Shown: positions 35,207-64,000, numbered from the stretch's first letter. The stretch is 64,000 bases of DNA from Heloderma charlesbogerti (GCA_026122225.1 JANEZZ010002360.1:310001-374000), one strand, 5' to 3'. Program-made: numbers and translations. The notes: generated by a model from the letters alone, not told the origin.

Positions 35207-37444
35207 GGCAAAGACTGCCTTAAAGCCGAGAGAGTGGGAGCCCTTTTGCAGAATTCTGGGAGACAGCCTCTGGTGGTTTCCTTGGCACGCCTACTGCAGT
35301 CTCCCGATCCATCTTAGCCGCAGTCTCTGAGCCCTCCCAGTTGTGAAGTTCTAGAAAGATCTCAGCTGGCTCTGAAGAGAGAGAGAAAAGTGTGCAGCAG
35401 AGCCGCCCCCAAACAGCTGTTTGCACTCCTTGCCTGCCCTTTGGATATCCCTGATAACGGGGCAGAGCTGGGCACAGTGCAAAGTCTGGGGGTGGGGTTG
35501 CTTGTTTTGTTTTTTAAAGACGTTACCTTGGGCAACAAGCTGTCCCCTTCTGCCCGGGACAGTCGAGCCTGCCCTTCTCTGAGGTTGCAAATAGGATCTA
35601 ATACCGCCATCTCCCTTCCCAATACCCCTTTCTTAGACCCACCCCTTGGCTTCTAACTCCAGGGCAGGGTGCAGTTTGAAAGCTGACGCTCAGCCCCAGA
35701 ACGTGATAAGATATTCCTGTGTGTGCTTTGCCTTAACGGACTGCCATCTCTCAGCGTTGCTAGGAAATAAGGGTGCTACTACAGCTCCTTGGTTTATCGG
35801 TCTGCCCCCGTCAAGGGAACGCGCCCAGCAATCTCTCCAGCTAGGGGTGGTTGGGCTGTTTTGCAGCTGGGCTCGCTTTTTCCTTTTATTTTTAACTGTG
35901 CACCTTTTAGCTTTCTCTTTTCAGAAAAAGCTTGTCCAGAAGCTAGAAGTCTCCTGCAGTTGGGACTGTTGTGCATTTGCAAGTTATTTAGAGAGAGGTG
36001 TCCGTTTCGCAACTTTGGATTTAGGGGCTTGAGAGGCTTCCAGGTTTCTTCCCCCCCCCCCCCACCCTAACTAGATCTGCTCCATTTCCAGCTGGACTTC
36101 TTTCTTCCTTTACTGCTTCTAACATGTACTGTGCTAGGTGCTGTACAGAGCATAACAGCTATGGCTGGAGAACACTGCAAATTTAGGAATCAGCCCTGCA
36201 ATTAATGTAAATATTTGAGTCCTAGGTGCCCTGGCAATGTAGTAGTTGTTTTTTCCTAGCACTACAAAGGTCTTTGCTGCCCTTATTCCAGTGAAGTGGT
36301 TTCAGCCTGCGGCATACGAATCTGTTCTCTTCTGTACTGCTGAGACAATGTAAAATATGATGGTGGATAGGCTCAAACACTTAAACTTTTAGGATATGGA
36401 GAACAGGTTACGGAGAATAGGTTACGATTACCTATTGAATAGGATGCTTTTGGATAGCCTGTGTTCTTATACAGGGGATCACCTAGGATACCTTGAAGTT
36501 CCTCAGTCTACCTTTCCACTGCAATGGGTCTAATAAGTTGTGGGTTATATGATTCGCATTCTTCAAAAGAGATCTCTGCTGTACTTGCGGCGAAGCTGAA
36601 GGCAGCCCTGTTTCGTGGTTTGATCCCCATTTGGCAACCGAAGGATCTTAATGCTTATTGTTCCTGCTTTCAGGGGACTTAACTTTTGGCAGGAGAGCTG
36701 AAGGACACTTCAGCTATGTCCAAGACGGACTGTTACATGTGAGCAGGGGCAGCAGCTTGGATTCCAGTCCTCCTGGCTGGCTCACGGACAGTTTTTGTTT
36801 CATGATGTCTAAGAGGTCTGGCTTTTCCCGAAGGTTTATTTGCAGCTGGAGGTGCTGTTTCCATCATGGGGCCACCACAACCCTTGCAGATACTGCATAT
36901 GCGTAGCAAGCAAGGTCTCTGTGTAATAACTGAAACTGTGACCCCCTCTGCATTACTTCTATCTCTCTTGGTTGCCCTTTTTTTTAGAAGAACAGGCCGC
37001 AGGTTTTGTTTTTTCCCCCAGCCCAAAATATTATCGCTGTTAGTTCCTGTATATAGAGAGTTCCTGTATATAGAGATCCACATTCTCGTCCTGCTTTCTA
37101 CAGGACAGACTAAGGGCCAAGTAAGACAAGATGCCGTTTGTGCAATTGCATGAATGGCCTTTTTTTTTTTTTTTGAAGTAAATGAATGGCAAGTGCAGTA
37201 GCCCAATCTGGATGGGGGCGGGGGGCGCTAGGAGGCTTTCACCCTTTGCCTCCTGCTGCAGTCTGGATTGGGCGGCCTGTGCCTCTTGCCTTCTTTGGAA
37301 GGGGAGTTTCTTTCTTTCAGTGCAAATAGCATGTGAGAGCCCTCCAAACTGGACCCCAACAGGGGTGGCAAGAATTCAAGGTCAGATAAGGCCGCCCTCA
37401 CCTGATACTTACTTTTAAGTAGCCATTCACCTGGTTGCTAATTG

Positions 37445-37855
37445 TATGAATGGCATCTTATCCAATTTGGCCGTAAGATACCTGCCTGGACTCTTAAGAA
37501 CATCTTCAGCGGCCCTTCTCGGGCAAATAAGGAGTGGCAAGTGGCTACAAAGGAGAGGGCCTTTTCAGTGGTGGCCCCCTAGTTTTTTAAAGTCCTCTTC
37601 AGAGAGGCTCAGCTGGTGCCCGCATTGTGGTCTTCCCTTATCCTTTTTATCCTCCCAGGCTTTTTAGTCCTTCGGTTTCAAAACTCTGTTTTTACACTGC
37701 TGTTGGCTTTTACTTTGGTTTTATTCTTTGTTACACTTTTTCGGTCTTCATATTAAATTTTAATGTGCGTTTTGTATTTCATGGTTTTAAATTTTGCTTT
37801 GCACCGCCCAGAGAGCTTCGGCTGTAGGGTAGCATAGAAACGTAAGAAATAAAAG
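37445..37855 (+). mobile_element. L2 3'-end fragment, intron 1
   Basis: Contains diverged L2 C-terminal code (AAGAGGGCCTTTTCAGTGGTGG-like) and the 3' UTR word CACCGCCCAGAGAGCTTCGG. It ends about 150 bp before coding exon 2. Confidence 0.7.
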
Positions 37856-38008
37856 AAGGTGCTCTGCAAAATCAGAAGCATGCGCTCTGCAAAATCAGAA
37901 GCATGCGCTCTGTCACCGACTGAACATATAGCCACATAACCAAAGCATGCTGCGGTCTGTTCTGCGGCCGTTGTATTAACGTCGAGCATGTGCCCTTTTG
38001 CAGCCAAG

Positions 38009-54575
<16,567 letters not shown>

Positions 54576-54850
54576 GAGCCTTCCTTCTCCTAAACCCTGC
54601 ATTTGGGGGAGGGGGGGATGCAAGTTGTCTTAGGGCTTCCTTTGGTTCTGCTTCACCATCACTGCCTCCTCCTGCCCTTTTCCCCCCATGAAGCTCTGCA
54701 CTAATGGAGTTCCCTTACTCTGTTCTCCTCTTTCCCGCTGCCCCCCTTCTTTTTCTGTCCCGTTACGGAGTTGGGCATGTCTCCTTACTGCCAAATTGAG
54801 ACTTTTATGTGGTGCTCACATAAATAAATTGTTGCACTTTTTGTCATCCT
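54576..54850 (+). terminator. HSPA8-like: HSP70 3' UTR and poly(A) signal
   Basis: AATAAA at 54823-54828 about 250 nt after the stop, followed by a GT-rich downstream element (TGTCTGTGTGTATGTG) around 54875. Cleavage is expected near 54845. Confidence 0.8.
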
Positions 54851-55597
54851 GCTGCCATGGTGCCAGTGTGATTTGTCTGTGTGTATGTGTCTGTTTTAGG
54901 GGACACGTGTGTAGTCTACAAAATATTCTAGTCCACCGAAAATTTTACTCCCCCCACTCCCCATATGTTTGTTCAGTTGTAGCATGTCAACTATTTTTAA
55001 AGATGGGATAGGGGGAGAATGATTGAGCTTTATTTCTCTCCCCCCCCCCTTCCCATCTTACAAAGATTTTCATGTTTGGTCCCTGCAGAATTTTGTTACT
55101 CTCCATAGGCGAGTGTATATTCATAAGCCTGATTTAAGGATAACTATTTCTGGTTTTGCTTCTGAACCAGATGGCGGAGGGTAGGGGTATAAAAGGAAGC
55201 GGTAAAACCAACTAAAAGTTCATGGCGGAGAGTTACAGTCCAAACCATCTTGAGAGCCCCTGGTTGGGGAAGTCAGTCTTGGACAATCTCTAACCAACAG
55301 ACTAAGAAAAAATAATGATGCAGTCTCTATGTAGTGCACCTGCTACTGCCAAAAGAAATGTACTTATTACCACCCTCCAATACTTGCCAAGAAAAAAAGT
55401 ACCTTTTCAGTCATCTGTATTGGCCTCCAAGATGTCTCTTCCTGATGGTGAAAGGGTTCTCTTGGATGGGAGAGTGGTACTGACTTTCAAACCGATGTAG
55501 ATGTTCCGTGTGGATTTGTGGGTGTTCTGAACCACGCATGATCTAGACGGGTGTTGAGTCACTCGCAATTCCATGACACCCTTTAAATTGGTTTTTC

Positions 55598-55712
55598 TTC
55601 ACTTGGTGCCCCTCAGATGTTTCAGACTGCAACTCCCATCACTATTGGTCATGCTGGCTGGGGCTGATTGGAGTTGTAGCCCCAAATGTTTGGAGAGCAC
55701 CAGGTTGGAAAA
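55598..55712. mobile_element. Palindromic MITE
   Basis: CACTTGGTGCCCCTCAGATG to TGGAGAGCACCAGGTTGGAA, with GCAACTCCCATCAC inside. Confidence 0.6.
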
Positions 55713-55993
55713 GGTTGCTTGAAATTATTTACGGTGTGGAATGAACCAAGGTATGTCACCCAATGAAGTTGAAGGAATCAGTAGCTGCAGATCAACCAAC
55801 TGATGAGATTTTTATTTGTCCCCCATCCACCCAACTCTCCACAGCATGTGATCTGTGCACATGTTGAACTATTTGCTAGACATGTTCAACACTGGAAACA
55901 CTGAAGGCACTCCTAGTAGACCCTGGAAGAGGCAAGCCAATAGTTCTCATGTTATCTCGTGAGTGGTCCATGAGACAGGCAGTCCTATTCATT

Positions 55994-56130
55994 CAGTGTA
56001 GGGATGCTGGAGAAATTTGAGATGGACTAAAATGAGCTTGGATTTCTAAGAATCCAACCTGCGGAATCCACCACGGAATGACCCCTTCAGGCCGCACGGA
56101 GTCCATGGACATTCAGAAGGGTTTTTTTCC
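55994..56130. mobile_element. Degenerate foldback-MITE left end
   Basis: TAGGGATGCTGGAGAAATTT, then TTCTAAGAATCCAACC and CCACCACGGAATGACC resemble the first 110 bp of the 2.7 kb element. Confidence 0.5.
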
Positions 56131-57184
56131 CCTGAAATTTACACATACTTATTTGTAGGACATACGGAAGTTTCTGCTGAGGAAAAGTTGAATGGAATGG
56201 GGGATAATGCACTAAATGTTAAGTACTAAGGTAAATTAGGTAAATCCTTACAAAACCTCTTGCATAACATTTGCATATTTTTCTGCATGACAAAAAAAAA
56301 TACTTGCATCCGTTTGTGAATGGACAACGGAACAAAAGGATTTTACACCGTTGGTACACCCCTAGTTCAGTGTCTCCTTTACCGTTCTTAGGGGAAGGCA
56401 GAATATGCCTGCCTTTATCACCCTCTGGAGCAAGTTGAGCTAGCATAAATGCCCCAGTTGTGCTAATTCACACAACCACTTTGGATCCAAAGATTAGCTG
56501 GTCAAAAAGCCAAGAAATCCTCACTTTCCAAGGTTGCGTAGGTGTGGGTCTATGCCGTTAAAGCAAACTACTGACAAGGGTCCATCCTCAGCACTTTGCC
56601 TAAAATCATAGGAGCCGGGAATTCTGTTTCTGTGTAGGATGTCTGTTGAGCTCCAAGCGTTGATGGGGTGGGGTTAGTATTGTTCGTAATGGGGATACAC
56701 CGGTCTGGACCACAGCGTGCATGTAATGTTTGCATTGCCTTCATTCTCACCCTGAATAAGAGGAGCTGGGATCTGGAGGGTGCTCTGTGCTTACCCTGGA
56801 CAAGGTAGGCAAATTTGAAATTTCATGATGGTGGCTCAGGTGGATTTCCAGCTCCTCCTGGAATCAGTACAGGTAGTGTAACAGCGCTTCTTTGCCGGTG
56901 TGTTGGATCCTCGCCCGGTCTTCAAGCTGCGTGTGAACTGCTGTGTGTAAACCACAGTTTCAGGCACGCCCCAAACAATGACCTTTACTTCTGTTGCTAA
57001 AGCAAGTCCTGCTTTGCCCTTTGGTTAACTTTCAACCTGCCTGTTACCCACAAGTGCCCTGCCTGAATGGAGGACTTCTTCAAGATGGTGCAGAGAGGAA
57101 GAAACTTCTTTAGTAAGTCGGAGAAACAGATAGAAGATTGCATTGCTTCTAGAAGTTAGTGACTGACTTTTGCACACACCCTTA

Positions 57185-57310
57185 GGCCAGGGATGGGGAA
57201 CGTGTAGGCCTCATGTTATTGGACTGCAGTCACGATTGGCTATGCTGGCTAGGGCTGATGGGAGTTGCAGTCCAACAGCATCTGGAGGGGCACACATTCC
57301 CCATCCCTGC
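57185..57310. mobile_element. Palindromic MITE
   Basis: CCAGGGATGGGGAACGTGTA and CACACATTCCCCATCCCTG inverted ends; inner TGGGAGTTGCAGTCCAACA. Confidence 0.65.
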
Positions 57311-57327
57311 CAGCGGCTAATGGTAAC

Positions 57328-57851
57328 TGTCAGGGTGGACACTGAGCCCATAGAACCTCAGAGCAGTTCTGATTCTGAGGAGGAACAGCTGTCTGTGGGA
57401 GAGGAGCACGTTCATCCCTCCCAGGCCCTGCAGCTGGCAGAGATTCCTCCTGCCGGCATTCCAGAGATAGCGGTCCTGGGAGTGAAAGAGCGTGGGAGGA
57501 GGGCTGGCTGGCTGCTCGACGCAGACGCAAAGAGCGACGAGCTATGGAGGGCACAGAAAGGAGGCGTAGCGCCCGTTTGGCGTGCAAGCAATGGTAGCGT
57601 CCAGAGGACCCAAGGGAAAAGGGGAGGGACTCTCCCTAGCCCATAAGTTCAGGGTCTGCAAGTGATTCTTGTTCAACCGGGACCAACTGTTTCCAACCTG
57701 GGGCATAGGTTACTCTGCTGTTCATAGCTTAGTCACTGGTGATAGAGTTATTAAGTTGTAAAAGGAATAAAGCCTTGAGAAGAATCCTTTGTCTGTGTCT
57801 GGAGTTGGCTACTGGAGTAGACTGAAAGAGGCCAGCTAGGGCCCCCTGACA
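57328..57851 (+). mobile_element. Solo LTR, same family
   Basis: 524 bp, starts TGTCAGGG and ends CCTGACA, flanked by GTAAC (57323-57327, 57852-57856). AATAAA at 57766-57771. Closely similar along its length to the intron 6 copy. No internal retroviral or Gypsy coding sequence remains. Confidence 0.85.
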
Positions 57852-57865
57852 GTAACCAGGCAACC

Positions 57866-58080
57866 AGAGAGCCAGTGTGGTGTAGTGGTTAGAGTGTTAG
57901 GCTGAGGCTGCACACCTGGGTTCTAGACCCCACTTAGCCATGAAGCTTGGTGAATGAATTTGGGCCAGCCTTATCTACCTCACAGGGTTGCTGTGAGGAT
58001 AAAATGGAGACAAGGGGGACCACATAAGTTCCTTCCAAGAGAAAAAAAGGTGGGATATAAATGTAATCTTTTTATAAAAC
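57866..58080 (+). mobile_element. tRNA-headed SINE
   Basis: Complete head GAGCCAGTGTGGTGTAGTGG then GGGTTCTAGACCCC, body and GGTGGGATATAAATGTAATC tail. It starts about 15 bp after the solo LTR. Confidence 0.75.
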
Positions 58081-58569
58081 AAGAGTTAATCTATGGGATT
58101 TGCGGCCACAAGATACAATGGTGGCTGTTAAAAGATTAGACTAATTCAGAGAGGACCACAAGTCTAGCAACAATTTTGCTATGATGGCTATTTGGAACAC
58201 GCACATTCAGAGGCAGTATTCAATCAATCAATGTACAGACCACTTGACTATATCTAAAAAGACTTTTTAAAGTGGTTTGCAGCATAAAACTAAGATACAG
58301 AACAACCACAGTCAAAGCATTTTAAAAACAAAATACAGAAGTCTGTTCAAAACATTTCAGCTCAAAAGATAAACCTCAGTTAAAACATTAAAATCACAGA
58401 GCTAGTGAAATGGGCAGCACCATCAGTCAGGGAAAGCCTGGGTGAGAATGTAGGTCTTCAACTGGCACCTGAAACTTGCCATGGTTGGCGCCTCCCACAA
58501 AACGGATGCTGCCCTGGAGAAAGCCTGCTTGCAGGTTGATGCCAGGTGAGCAAGGCCTCTGAGGATCTC

Positions 58570-58855
58570 AGCCAGGGGTGTCCAACCTATTTCAGCCCGA
58601 GGGCAGAATTTCATTTTGGAGAACCTCTTGGGGGCTGCCTTCCAGGTGTGGGCACAGCCAAAGGTAAAAGGGGGCAAGACCCCAAATACCAGTTACTGCT
58701 GGTAACTCAGCCTTAGACAGGGCAGTCCAGCCTTTTACAATGGGGGGAAAACCTGGAAACCACCAAATGATAGGGGGTTGGGAAAAGGGAATGGGGCCAT
58801 CTAAAGGACCCAGGATTTGGCCCCCTGGGCCTGAAGTTTCCCACCTTGAGCTTAG
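58570..58855. mobile_element. hAT-like MITE, diverged
   Basis: AGGGGTGTCCAACCTATTTC, then TTGGGGGCTGCCTTCCAGGT, ending near TTTCCCACCTTGAG; same family as 60.0 kb. Confidence 0.45.
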
Positions 58856-58899
58856 CAACTGAATGGGTCTATATTCAGTGTGCTACTGAATACAGTTTC

Positions 58900-59035
58900 T
58901 GGGGAGTGGGCTGTTGTCTCCGTGCCCTGCTCACGGGCTTCCTGGGACCATCTGGTTGGCCACTGGGAAACATGCTGCTGGACTAGATGAACCCCCTAGT
59001 CTGATCCACTAGGACTGTTACGATGATGGGGCCGT
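58900..59035 (+). mobile_element. CR1-type LINE 3' fragment
   Basis: CATCTGGTTGGCCACTGGGA, GCTGCTGGACTAGATGAACC and a short tail. Old. Confidence 0.5.
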
Positions 59036-60027
59036 TTGCCTTTCACTGGTTACATAGGAGAGGGAATGGGGGGGAGGGCACAGCTTGTCAGCATTTGAGA
59101 TTTCCCCATTACCAGTCATGCCTTTTCTATTTCTAAATCTGTCTTTGCAATCTTAAGGACTAGAAACATGTGAGGTTTTTTTTAAAAAAAAAATGTTGAG
59201 GCTTTCAGGGCATCTCTCCACTACATGTTTTCTGAATTTGGCGAAACTGACAAATTCAGGGGCTTCAAGGGGCTGCAAATCCTGCTCCCAATAAAGGCCA
59301 AGTGAAGAAAAAATGCAGCAGGAGAGAGAGAGGCAACTGTGTGTGTTTTGTGGGGGAGGTGGGAGATAGGTGAGTGAAAGCAGCAGGCTGGTGCAAGCAT
59401 TTCCTATTAACATAACGTGTACTGGCATAGCAAAACTGCACCTCTTGGCCCAACCAGAACGACTATTGCAAAACCTGCTCTAACTTGGCTGCATTGGCTG
59501 TATAAACAACACTTCAAAAGTCTCTGCCAGGTTATTGTTGACCTGAGCGCAGTTGCCCTTGTGGGATGACGGACTTTGACTCAGTTGGTAAGAGAGCCCC
59601 CAAATGTGGGTTGAGACTCCGTTAGGCTGTGGCATCAATGAATTGATCGCTTGTCATTCTTGGCCATCAGCGTGCAACATTTTTTTTAGATTGCCTCATT
59701 ATGTGAGTAGACATGCTCAACACCAAGCGAAATACCATATCCTGGCTTCTTCTGCCTCCTTTCCCTGGCAGAGGTGACCATCTACATCCTTTTGTCCAGC
59801 TCCTTGCACTACCCAGCTATTCCTGATGAACACCACAAAATTTTATTTAGGATCCTGAGACGCTGCCCCTATGCATCAAAGATCAAATAATGGCAACAAA
59901 AGTTAAGATAGATCGCACAAGCAAGCTTTCTGAAACTCCAATCTATCTATTCTCAAACACCCAGCAGGCCCAGGTATTTCCTTTGTATGAGGAGTTTTAA
60001 AAGTGTATATTGTGGTACCGTAAAGCA

Positions 60028-60352
60028 GGGGTGCAGAACCTCTTTCAGCTGAGGGCCAAATTCCATTTCAGAGACGCTCTTGGGGGCCACATTCCAGTGG
60101 TGGGCAGGGCCAAGGGCAAATGGGGTGGGGCCAAAAATATCAGCATATTTGAGCTTTAAGCTCTGACTGCCAGCAGCTAGGCCTTAGGAGAGGCATTTTG
60201 ACCTTTTAGAATGGAGAAAAAACTTCACAAAAGCTGGGAAACCACTAAGCGATTGATGGTCAGGGTGGGGTCATCTGGTGAACCCTAGAAGGCCAGATGG
60301 GAATTCCAGGTGGGGCAGATTTGGCCCCCAGGCTTGAGGTTCTGCACCTCTA
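60028..60352. mobile_element. hAT-like MITE
   Basis: AGGGGTGCAGAACCTCTTTC at one end and TTGAGGTTCTGCACCTCT at the other (inverted). Relatives at 58570-58855, around the CR1 at 39.0 kb, and weakly at 46.28 kb. Confidence 0.55.
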
Positions 60353-61756
60353 GCATAAAGACTAACAGATTGACAGCACAGTCCTCTACATGTCTACTCC
60401 TAAGTAACTCTTCCATTGTAGAGGATCACACTGTTAATCTTTCTTTCAGCTTACCTTGCAGGGTTGTTGAAGATAACCTGCTGCTTAAGCACCTTGGAGG
60501 AACCATGAGGGTACAAATGTAATACATTTGCTAAGTCCTCTTTGCCAAAACAAATCTGAAAGATACACTTCCAGTCAGCTTTTGAATATGTCCAGATTTT
60601 CATGTCAGTGCTATTAGTAGAGTGGTCAGGGCTCCTGCACCTTTAATTAATGGTTGCGTAGAAGATGGAATTTCAGCTCTTCTATGCAACTGTTAATTAA
60701 ACATACAGGAGCCTTGACTTCTTTTGCATCAGCCCACCCTAGCTATCAACAACAACTTCAAACAATGCAGGAGGCACCTCAGCAACCTGGAGCCAGCTGA
60801 CCCTGGCACTAGCCTTGTGGTAAGTCAAGATGAAATAGTCATTGCTTTCCCCCAGAGGGACAGCCAGCTTCACCTGATCAGGGTTATTTTCCTGTGTTGT
60901 ATCTATCTACACTAGAAACAACCTGGGACAGCTGCCTGCAATGTCTGTGTGTGGTGGTGGTGGTGGTAGTAATGGCGAGGGAATTAAATGAATGTGTGTG
61001 ATAATCAAAGCTGACCCCCCTTCCCTGGCAATATGTCAAACTTTTGCTTCATTAGTTTGGGTCCAGATAGTATATATTTTCAGGCCCTATGCAGCTGGCA
61101 GCACTGTTCTTCTGTGATCCCTGCAAACAAACCAGATTCTCTGCCCCAGTGCCTCAACAGTCTATGCACGGGTGCTTTTACGCAACATGGAAATGTATTC
61201 ATTTATTTAGAATCTTTTTATCCCACTCCTCAGCCAAAAAGTCTCATGGAGCGACATATAATCAGTAAAACAAGATAGTCCCTGCCTCCAAGCTTACAAT
61301 CTAAAAAGACACAACAGAGAAGGAAAAAGGAATGGGGAGCGAAAAGGAAAAAAACTAAGTCTTTTCACAGCACTGATAGACCGGCCCTGCTTCCCTTCTC
61401 ATCTCCCTCTGTACATCCTGCTGGAATGGATCCATTTATTTATTGCCACACGCGATTTCCAGGATGTATAAAAGAATGCTTACACAGACTGTAAGGTGTC
61501 TGGGCCAGAAAACTTTTTACTATTTATACAGAACTGTGGTATGTTCCAATATTAGGGCACCAAGGTACTATGCAAAGAATGATAATGACAGCAGAGAAGG
61601 GAAGCATCTCTATGAGTCAATAAATAATGCCAGGAAAAGACTTATATAGCTCTGTATAATTAAGCCATGGGACTCACTGCTGCAGGATGTGGCAGAGGTT
61701 GGGGATTTTGCAAGAGTTAAAAAGAGGAACTGGACGTTTATCTCAGAAAATACGCC
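60353..61756. other. Unassigned intergenic sequence
   Basis: (TGG)n at 60953-60968; a reversed LINE-tail-like segment near 61195-61310 (TTTTTATCCCACTCCTCAGC); otherwise nothing recognised. Confidence 0.4.
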
Positions 61757-61960
61757 ATAGAATCATAGAATAGTAGGGTTGGAAGGGGCCTATGAGACCA
61801 TCGAGTCCAACCCCCTGCTCAATGTAGGAATCTACATCAAAGCATCTCTGACAGATGGCTGTCCAGCCTCATCTTGAATGCCTCCAGCATGGGAGAGCCC
61901 ACCACCTCCCTAGGTATTTGGTTCCATTGTCGTATTGCTCTAATAGAATGTCCTAGGAAA
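61757..61960 (-). mobile_element. CR1 LINE 3' end, reverse
   Basis: ATAGAATCATAGAATAGTAG, GGTTGGAAGGGGCCTATGAG and the reversed wording of the 33 kb copy. It runs on to about 62060 in weaker form. Confidence 0.75.
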
Positions 61961-62217
61961 AAGTAGGAGGGTGCTAAGCCAGGAACTATCTGTGTAAATT
62001 CTGAGCAAGGTAACACCCTAGAAGACAGCATCAAGATTCAAAAGGATCTTGACAGGCTGGAATATCCTGGCCCCAAACCAACAAGATGAAATGTAACAGC
62101 GATAAATGTAACAGTCTGCATTTAGATGCAGAAAATCAGACACAAGTATAGAATTTGGGAGGCGGGAGAGGCAGAAGGCTTGGCAGCAGTGTATGTGAAA
62201 AGGATCTAGGAGTTTTA

Positions 62218-62354
62218 GGGTGCAATCCTATGCGTGTTTAGACAGAAAAAGCCCTATAACTCCCAGCATTCCCCAGCCAGAAGAACTCTGCTGGCTGGGG
62301 AATGCTGGGAGTTGTAGGACTTTTTTCTGTCTAAACATGCATAGGATTGCATGC
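62218..62354. mobile_element. Palindromic Harbinger-type MITE, 137 bp
   Basis: Nearly full-length palindrome: GGGTGCAATCCTATGCGTGT at one end, ACATGCATAGGATTGCATGC at the other, flanked by TTA (62215-62217, 62355-62357). Inner arms include AACTCCCAGCATTCCCCAGC. Confidence 0.75.
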
Positions 62355-62439
62355 TTAGGTGATCATGTGAGCCAGCAGGGCAATATGGGTGGCTACTAAA
62401 AAGGCTAATGCAAACTTAGGCTGCATTAACAGAACTCGA

Positions 62440-62960
62440 TTGCCGAGGTCATGAGAGGCAATAGTTCCACTCTATACTCAGCCCGATTCAAAGTGCTGGT
62501 TTTGATCTATACAGCCTTACATGGCTCTGACCCGAGCGCCTCTCCCGGTATGAACCTACCTGTTCACTACGATCATCATCTGAGGCCCTCCTTCAGGTGC
62601 CTCCTCCAAGGGAGGCTCGGAGGATGGCAACGAGGGAGAGGGCCTCTTTGGAACTCTCCCCGCCCCGCCCTATTATGGAACGTTCTCCAGTGAGGTTTGC
62701 CTGGCACCAACAGGGTCCTCCTTTCAGCGCCAGGTTAGGACTTTCCTCCACTCCCAGCCAGGCATTTGACAGCATATGATAGGGTTTTAACCGCTCCTGG
62801 GATTCCTGTTGTGGATTGTGTTTACATTTTAATTTGTTTTCATATGTAAATGGTTTTTCTATTATGTTTTATATTCTATTTTTAAGGTTTTAATCTTCCG
62901 TAAACTGCCCAGGGAGCTTTGACTATTGGGTGGTGTAGAAATTATGATGATGATTTTTTT
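62440..62960 (+). mobile_element. L2 3' fragment
   Basis: ATTCAAAGTGCTGGTTTTGA matches the L2 coding end; AACTGCCCAGGGAGCTTTGA is the 3' UTR hallmark. No intact frame. Confidence 0.65.
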
Positions 62961-63335
62961 AGGCAATGTTTTGTTGTGAGTTTCAAGTTCAACAAAGCAA
63001 AACGAACAAACAAAAGAACAACAGAAAAGAATTAAAAAGTCACTAATATAGCTACATACTTTAAAGATCTCGGTTTCAATTACTACAACATTCTAAACAA
63101 GAAAAAGAAACAGGTTATACAGAAATTGCAATAAAAGCAGACTAAATATCCATATACAGTTCCACTTGTTGCAAGTAGCACCGGTGTACCACTCTTTCAA
63201 ACGTTGCTAGTGTTGTTAGGTCTTCGATCCATTGCATTAGGAGAGGAGAGGAGAGGAGAAGGAGAAGCAGCAGCTATTCTGAGCTGGACAACCTGCATCT
63301 CTGGAGTACTGTGTCCAGTTCTGGGCATCACATCG

Positions 63336-63700
63336 TAGGGTGGCCATGTGTCCTCTTTTCCAGAGAACAGTTCTCTATTTGAAGGGCCGCTAGAGGACTG
63401 TTCTTCATTTTGAAGGTGTCTTCTGTTTGAAAGCCTGACCAGCTGAAGTCCAATATAAGGATCAAGCAATACCAGCTACCCATCAGGAGCACCTGGCCGG
63501 CAGACTGAGCAAGGCACACAGGTCACCTGGCCTCCATCTGACTTTCACCCTATAGTGGGATGTACTGACTTTCTATTGAAATTGTAATAATTGTTCCCAA
63601 ATTTGCATCTATGCATATACATTAGCATGTGGAAATGTTGTGCGAATCGGTGTCCTCTTTCTTGTCTTGTCTTGTTGGCAATTCATAAGTGGCCAGCCTA
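63336..63700. mobile_element. Dispersed MITE related to the array unit
   Basis: Starts TAGGGTGGCCATGTGTCCTC and ends AAGTGGCCAGCCTA. It shares the words CTATTTGAAGGGC, GTGTCTTCTGTTTGAA and CATTCATAAGTGGCCA-like ends with the tandem units at 18-21 kb, but has about 100 extra bases in the middle and much divergence. It shows the MITE existed before the array amplified. Confidence 0.6.
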
Positions 63701-64000
63701 ATTTTAATCAGGACATTGGCAAAGTGACCAGGGTGGTGAGGGGTCTGGAAACAGACAGAGTCCTATGAGAAATGCTTGAAAGAGAAATGTGGCTTTTCCT
63801 GGCATGGATGTAAGTGGAGGGAAAAGCTTCACTTCAGGCTTGGCCTCAGCACATGGTACCAGTGGGCTGTTGACAGTGCCCAGATCGCCCTGCAGGCCAC
63901 CATTGACACTTTCTCCTGTGCCCAGGGCTCTAAGTCATGGAGGCCTTGCCCGTGCAGCAGCTTCCCCAAGCAAGGCTGCCTGACTGAGCCAGAGGCTAGA

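Larger units (their letters stand above)
31301..38003 (+). other. HSP70 intron 1
   Basis: About 6.7 kb if exon 1 ends at 31300. First 900 bp CpG-rich. Then CR1 (33.1 kb), two palindromic MITEs, a 5S/CR1 chimera, a Harbinger MITE, a SINE, and an L2 end. 35.2-37.4 kb is unassigned. A 23-bp unit GCTCTGCAAAATCAGAAGCA-TGC is duplicated at 37860-37906. Confidence 0.6.

Noticed and set aside
36733..37206. A 157-codon minus-strand frame in intron 1
   Set aside because: Low-complexity start (KKKKK from a T-run), no recognisable domain.
37988..38008. Upstream in-frame Met of the HSP70 frame
   Set aside because: It precedes the splice acceptor at 38001-38003, so it is intronic; the conserved start [12 protein letters not shown] begins at 38009.
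57170..57646. A 158-codon frame
   Set aside because: It lies in a MITE and the solo LTR; the sister LTR does not keep it.
57866..57935. tRNA-like heads at 26.0, 41.7, 53.4 and 57.9 kb as tRNA genes
   Set aside because: A and B boxes are followed by SINE bodies and A-rich tails; no cloverleaf is expected.

Overview
This is nuclear DNA from a vertebrate, most likely a squamate reptile (lizard or snake). The repeat mix shows it: BovB (RTE) LINEs with intact target-site duplications, CR1 and L2-type LINEs, tRNA-headed SINEs (one sharing its 3' tail with BovB), and many short DNA transposons (MITEs). I cannot name the species. Genes occupy little of the window; most of the rest is transposon-derived.

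Two protein-coding genes can be supported. (1) At 13.4-14.6 kb, minus strand, a single coding exon for a 407-residue immunity-related GTPase (IRG family). A splice acceptor lies just upstream of the start codon, so at least one non-coding first exon must lie to the right. A CpG-rich, promoter-like island at about 21.5-21.9 kb has no other obvious owner. (2) At about 31.2-54.8 kb, plus strand, a complete cytosolic HSP70 gene: promoter with heat-shock elements and a TATA box, an inferred non-coding exon 1, eight coding exons (205, 206, 153, 556, 203, 199, 233 and 189 nt plus stop), and a poly(A) signal. It encodes 648 residues ending in EEVD. Exon lengths and phases are those of vertebrate HSPA8/HSC70, but the protein differs from HSPA8 at many normally fixed positions and I found no U14 snoRNA in its introns, so it looks like a heat-inducible paralogue.

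Layout: 0-5.4 kb, palindrome-rich foldback elements and a decayed LINE; 5.4-13 kb, CR1, BovB and SINE insertions; 13.4-14.6 kb, IRG exon; 18.2-21.5 kb, eight tandem copies of a ~409-bp unit that contains a MITE; 21.5-22.7 kb, CpG island and Harbinger-like MITEs; 23.5-30.5 kb, L2 copies (one split by a 427-bp MITE) and a BovB end; 30.9-54.8 kb, HSP70 gene with introns full of repeats (solo LTR, L2 with a nearly intact RT frame, a 400-bp palindrome, SINEs); 54.9-64 kb, intergenic repeats including a second solo LTR of the same family.

The most unusual signal is a 34-bp palindromic module (13-bp inverted arms around an 8-bp spacer) found ten times in three otherwise different foldback elements.
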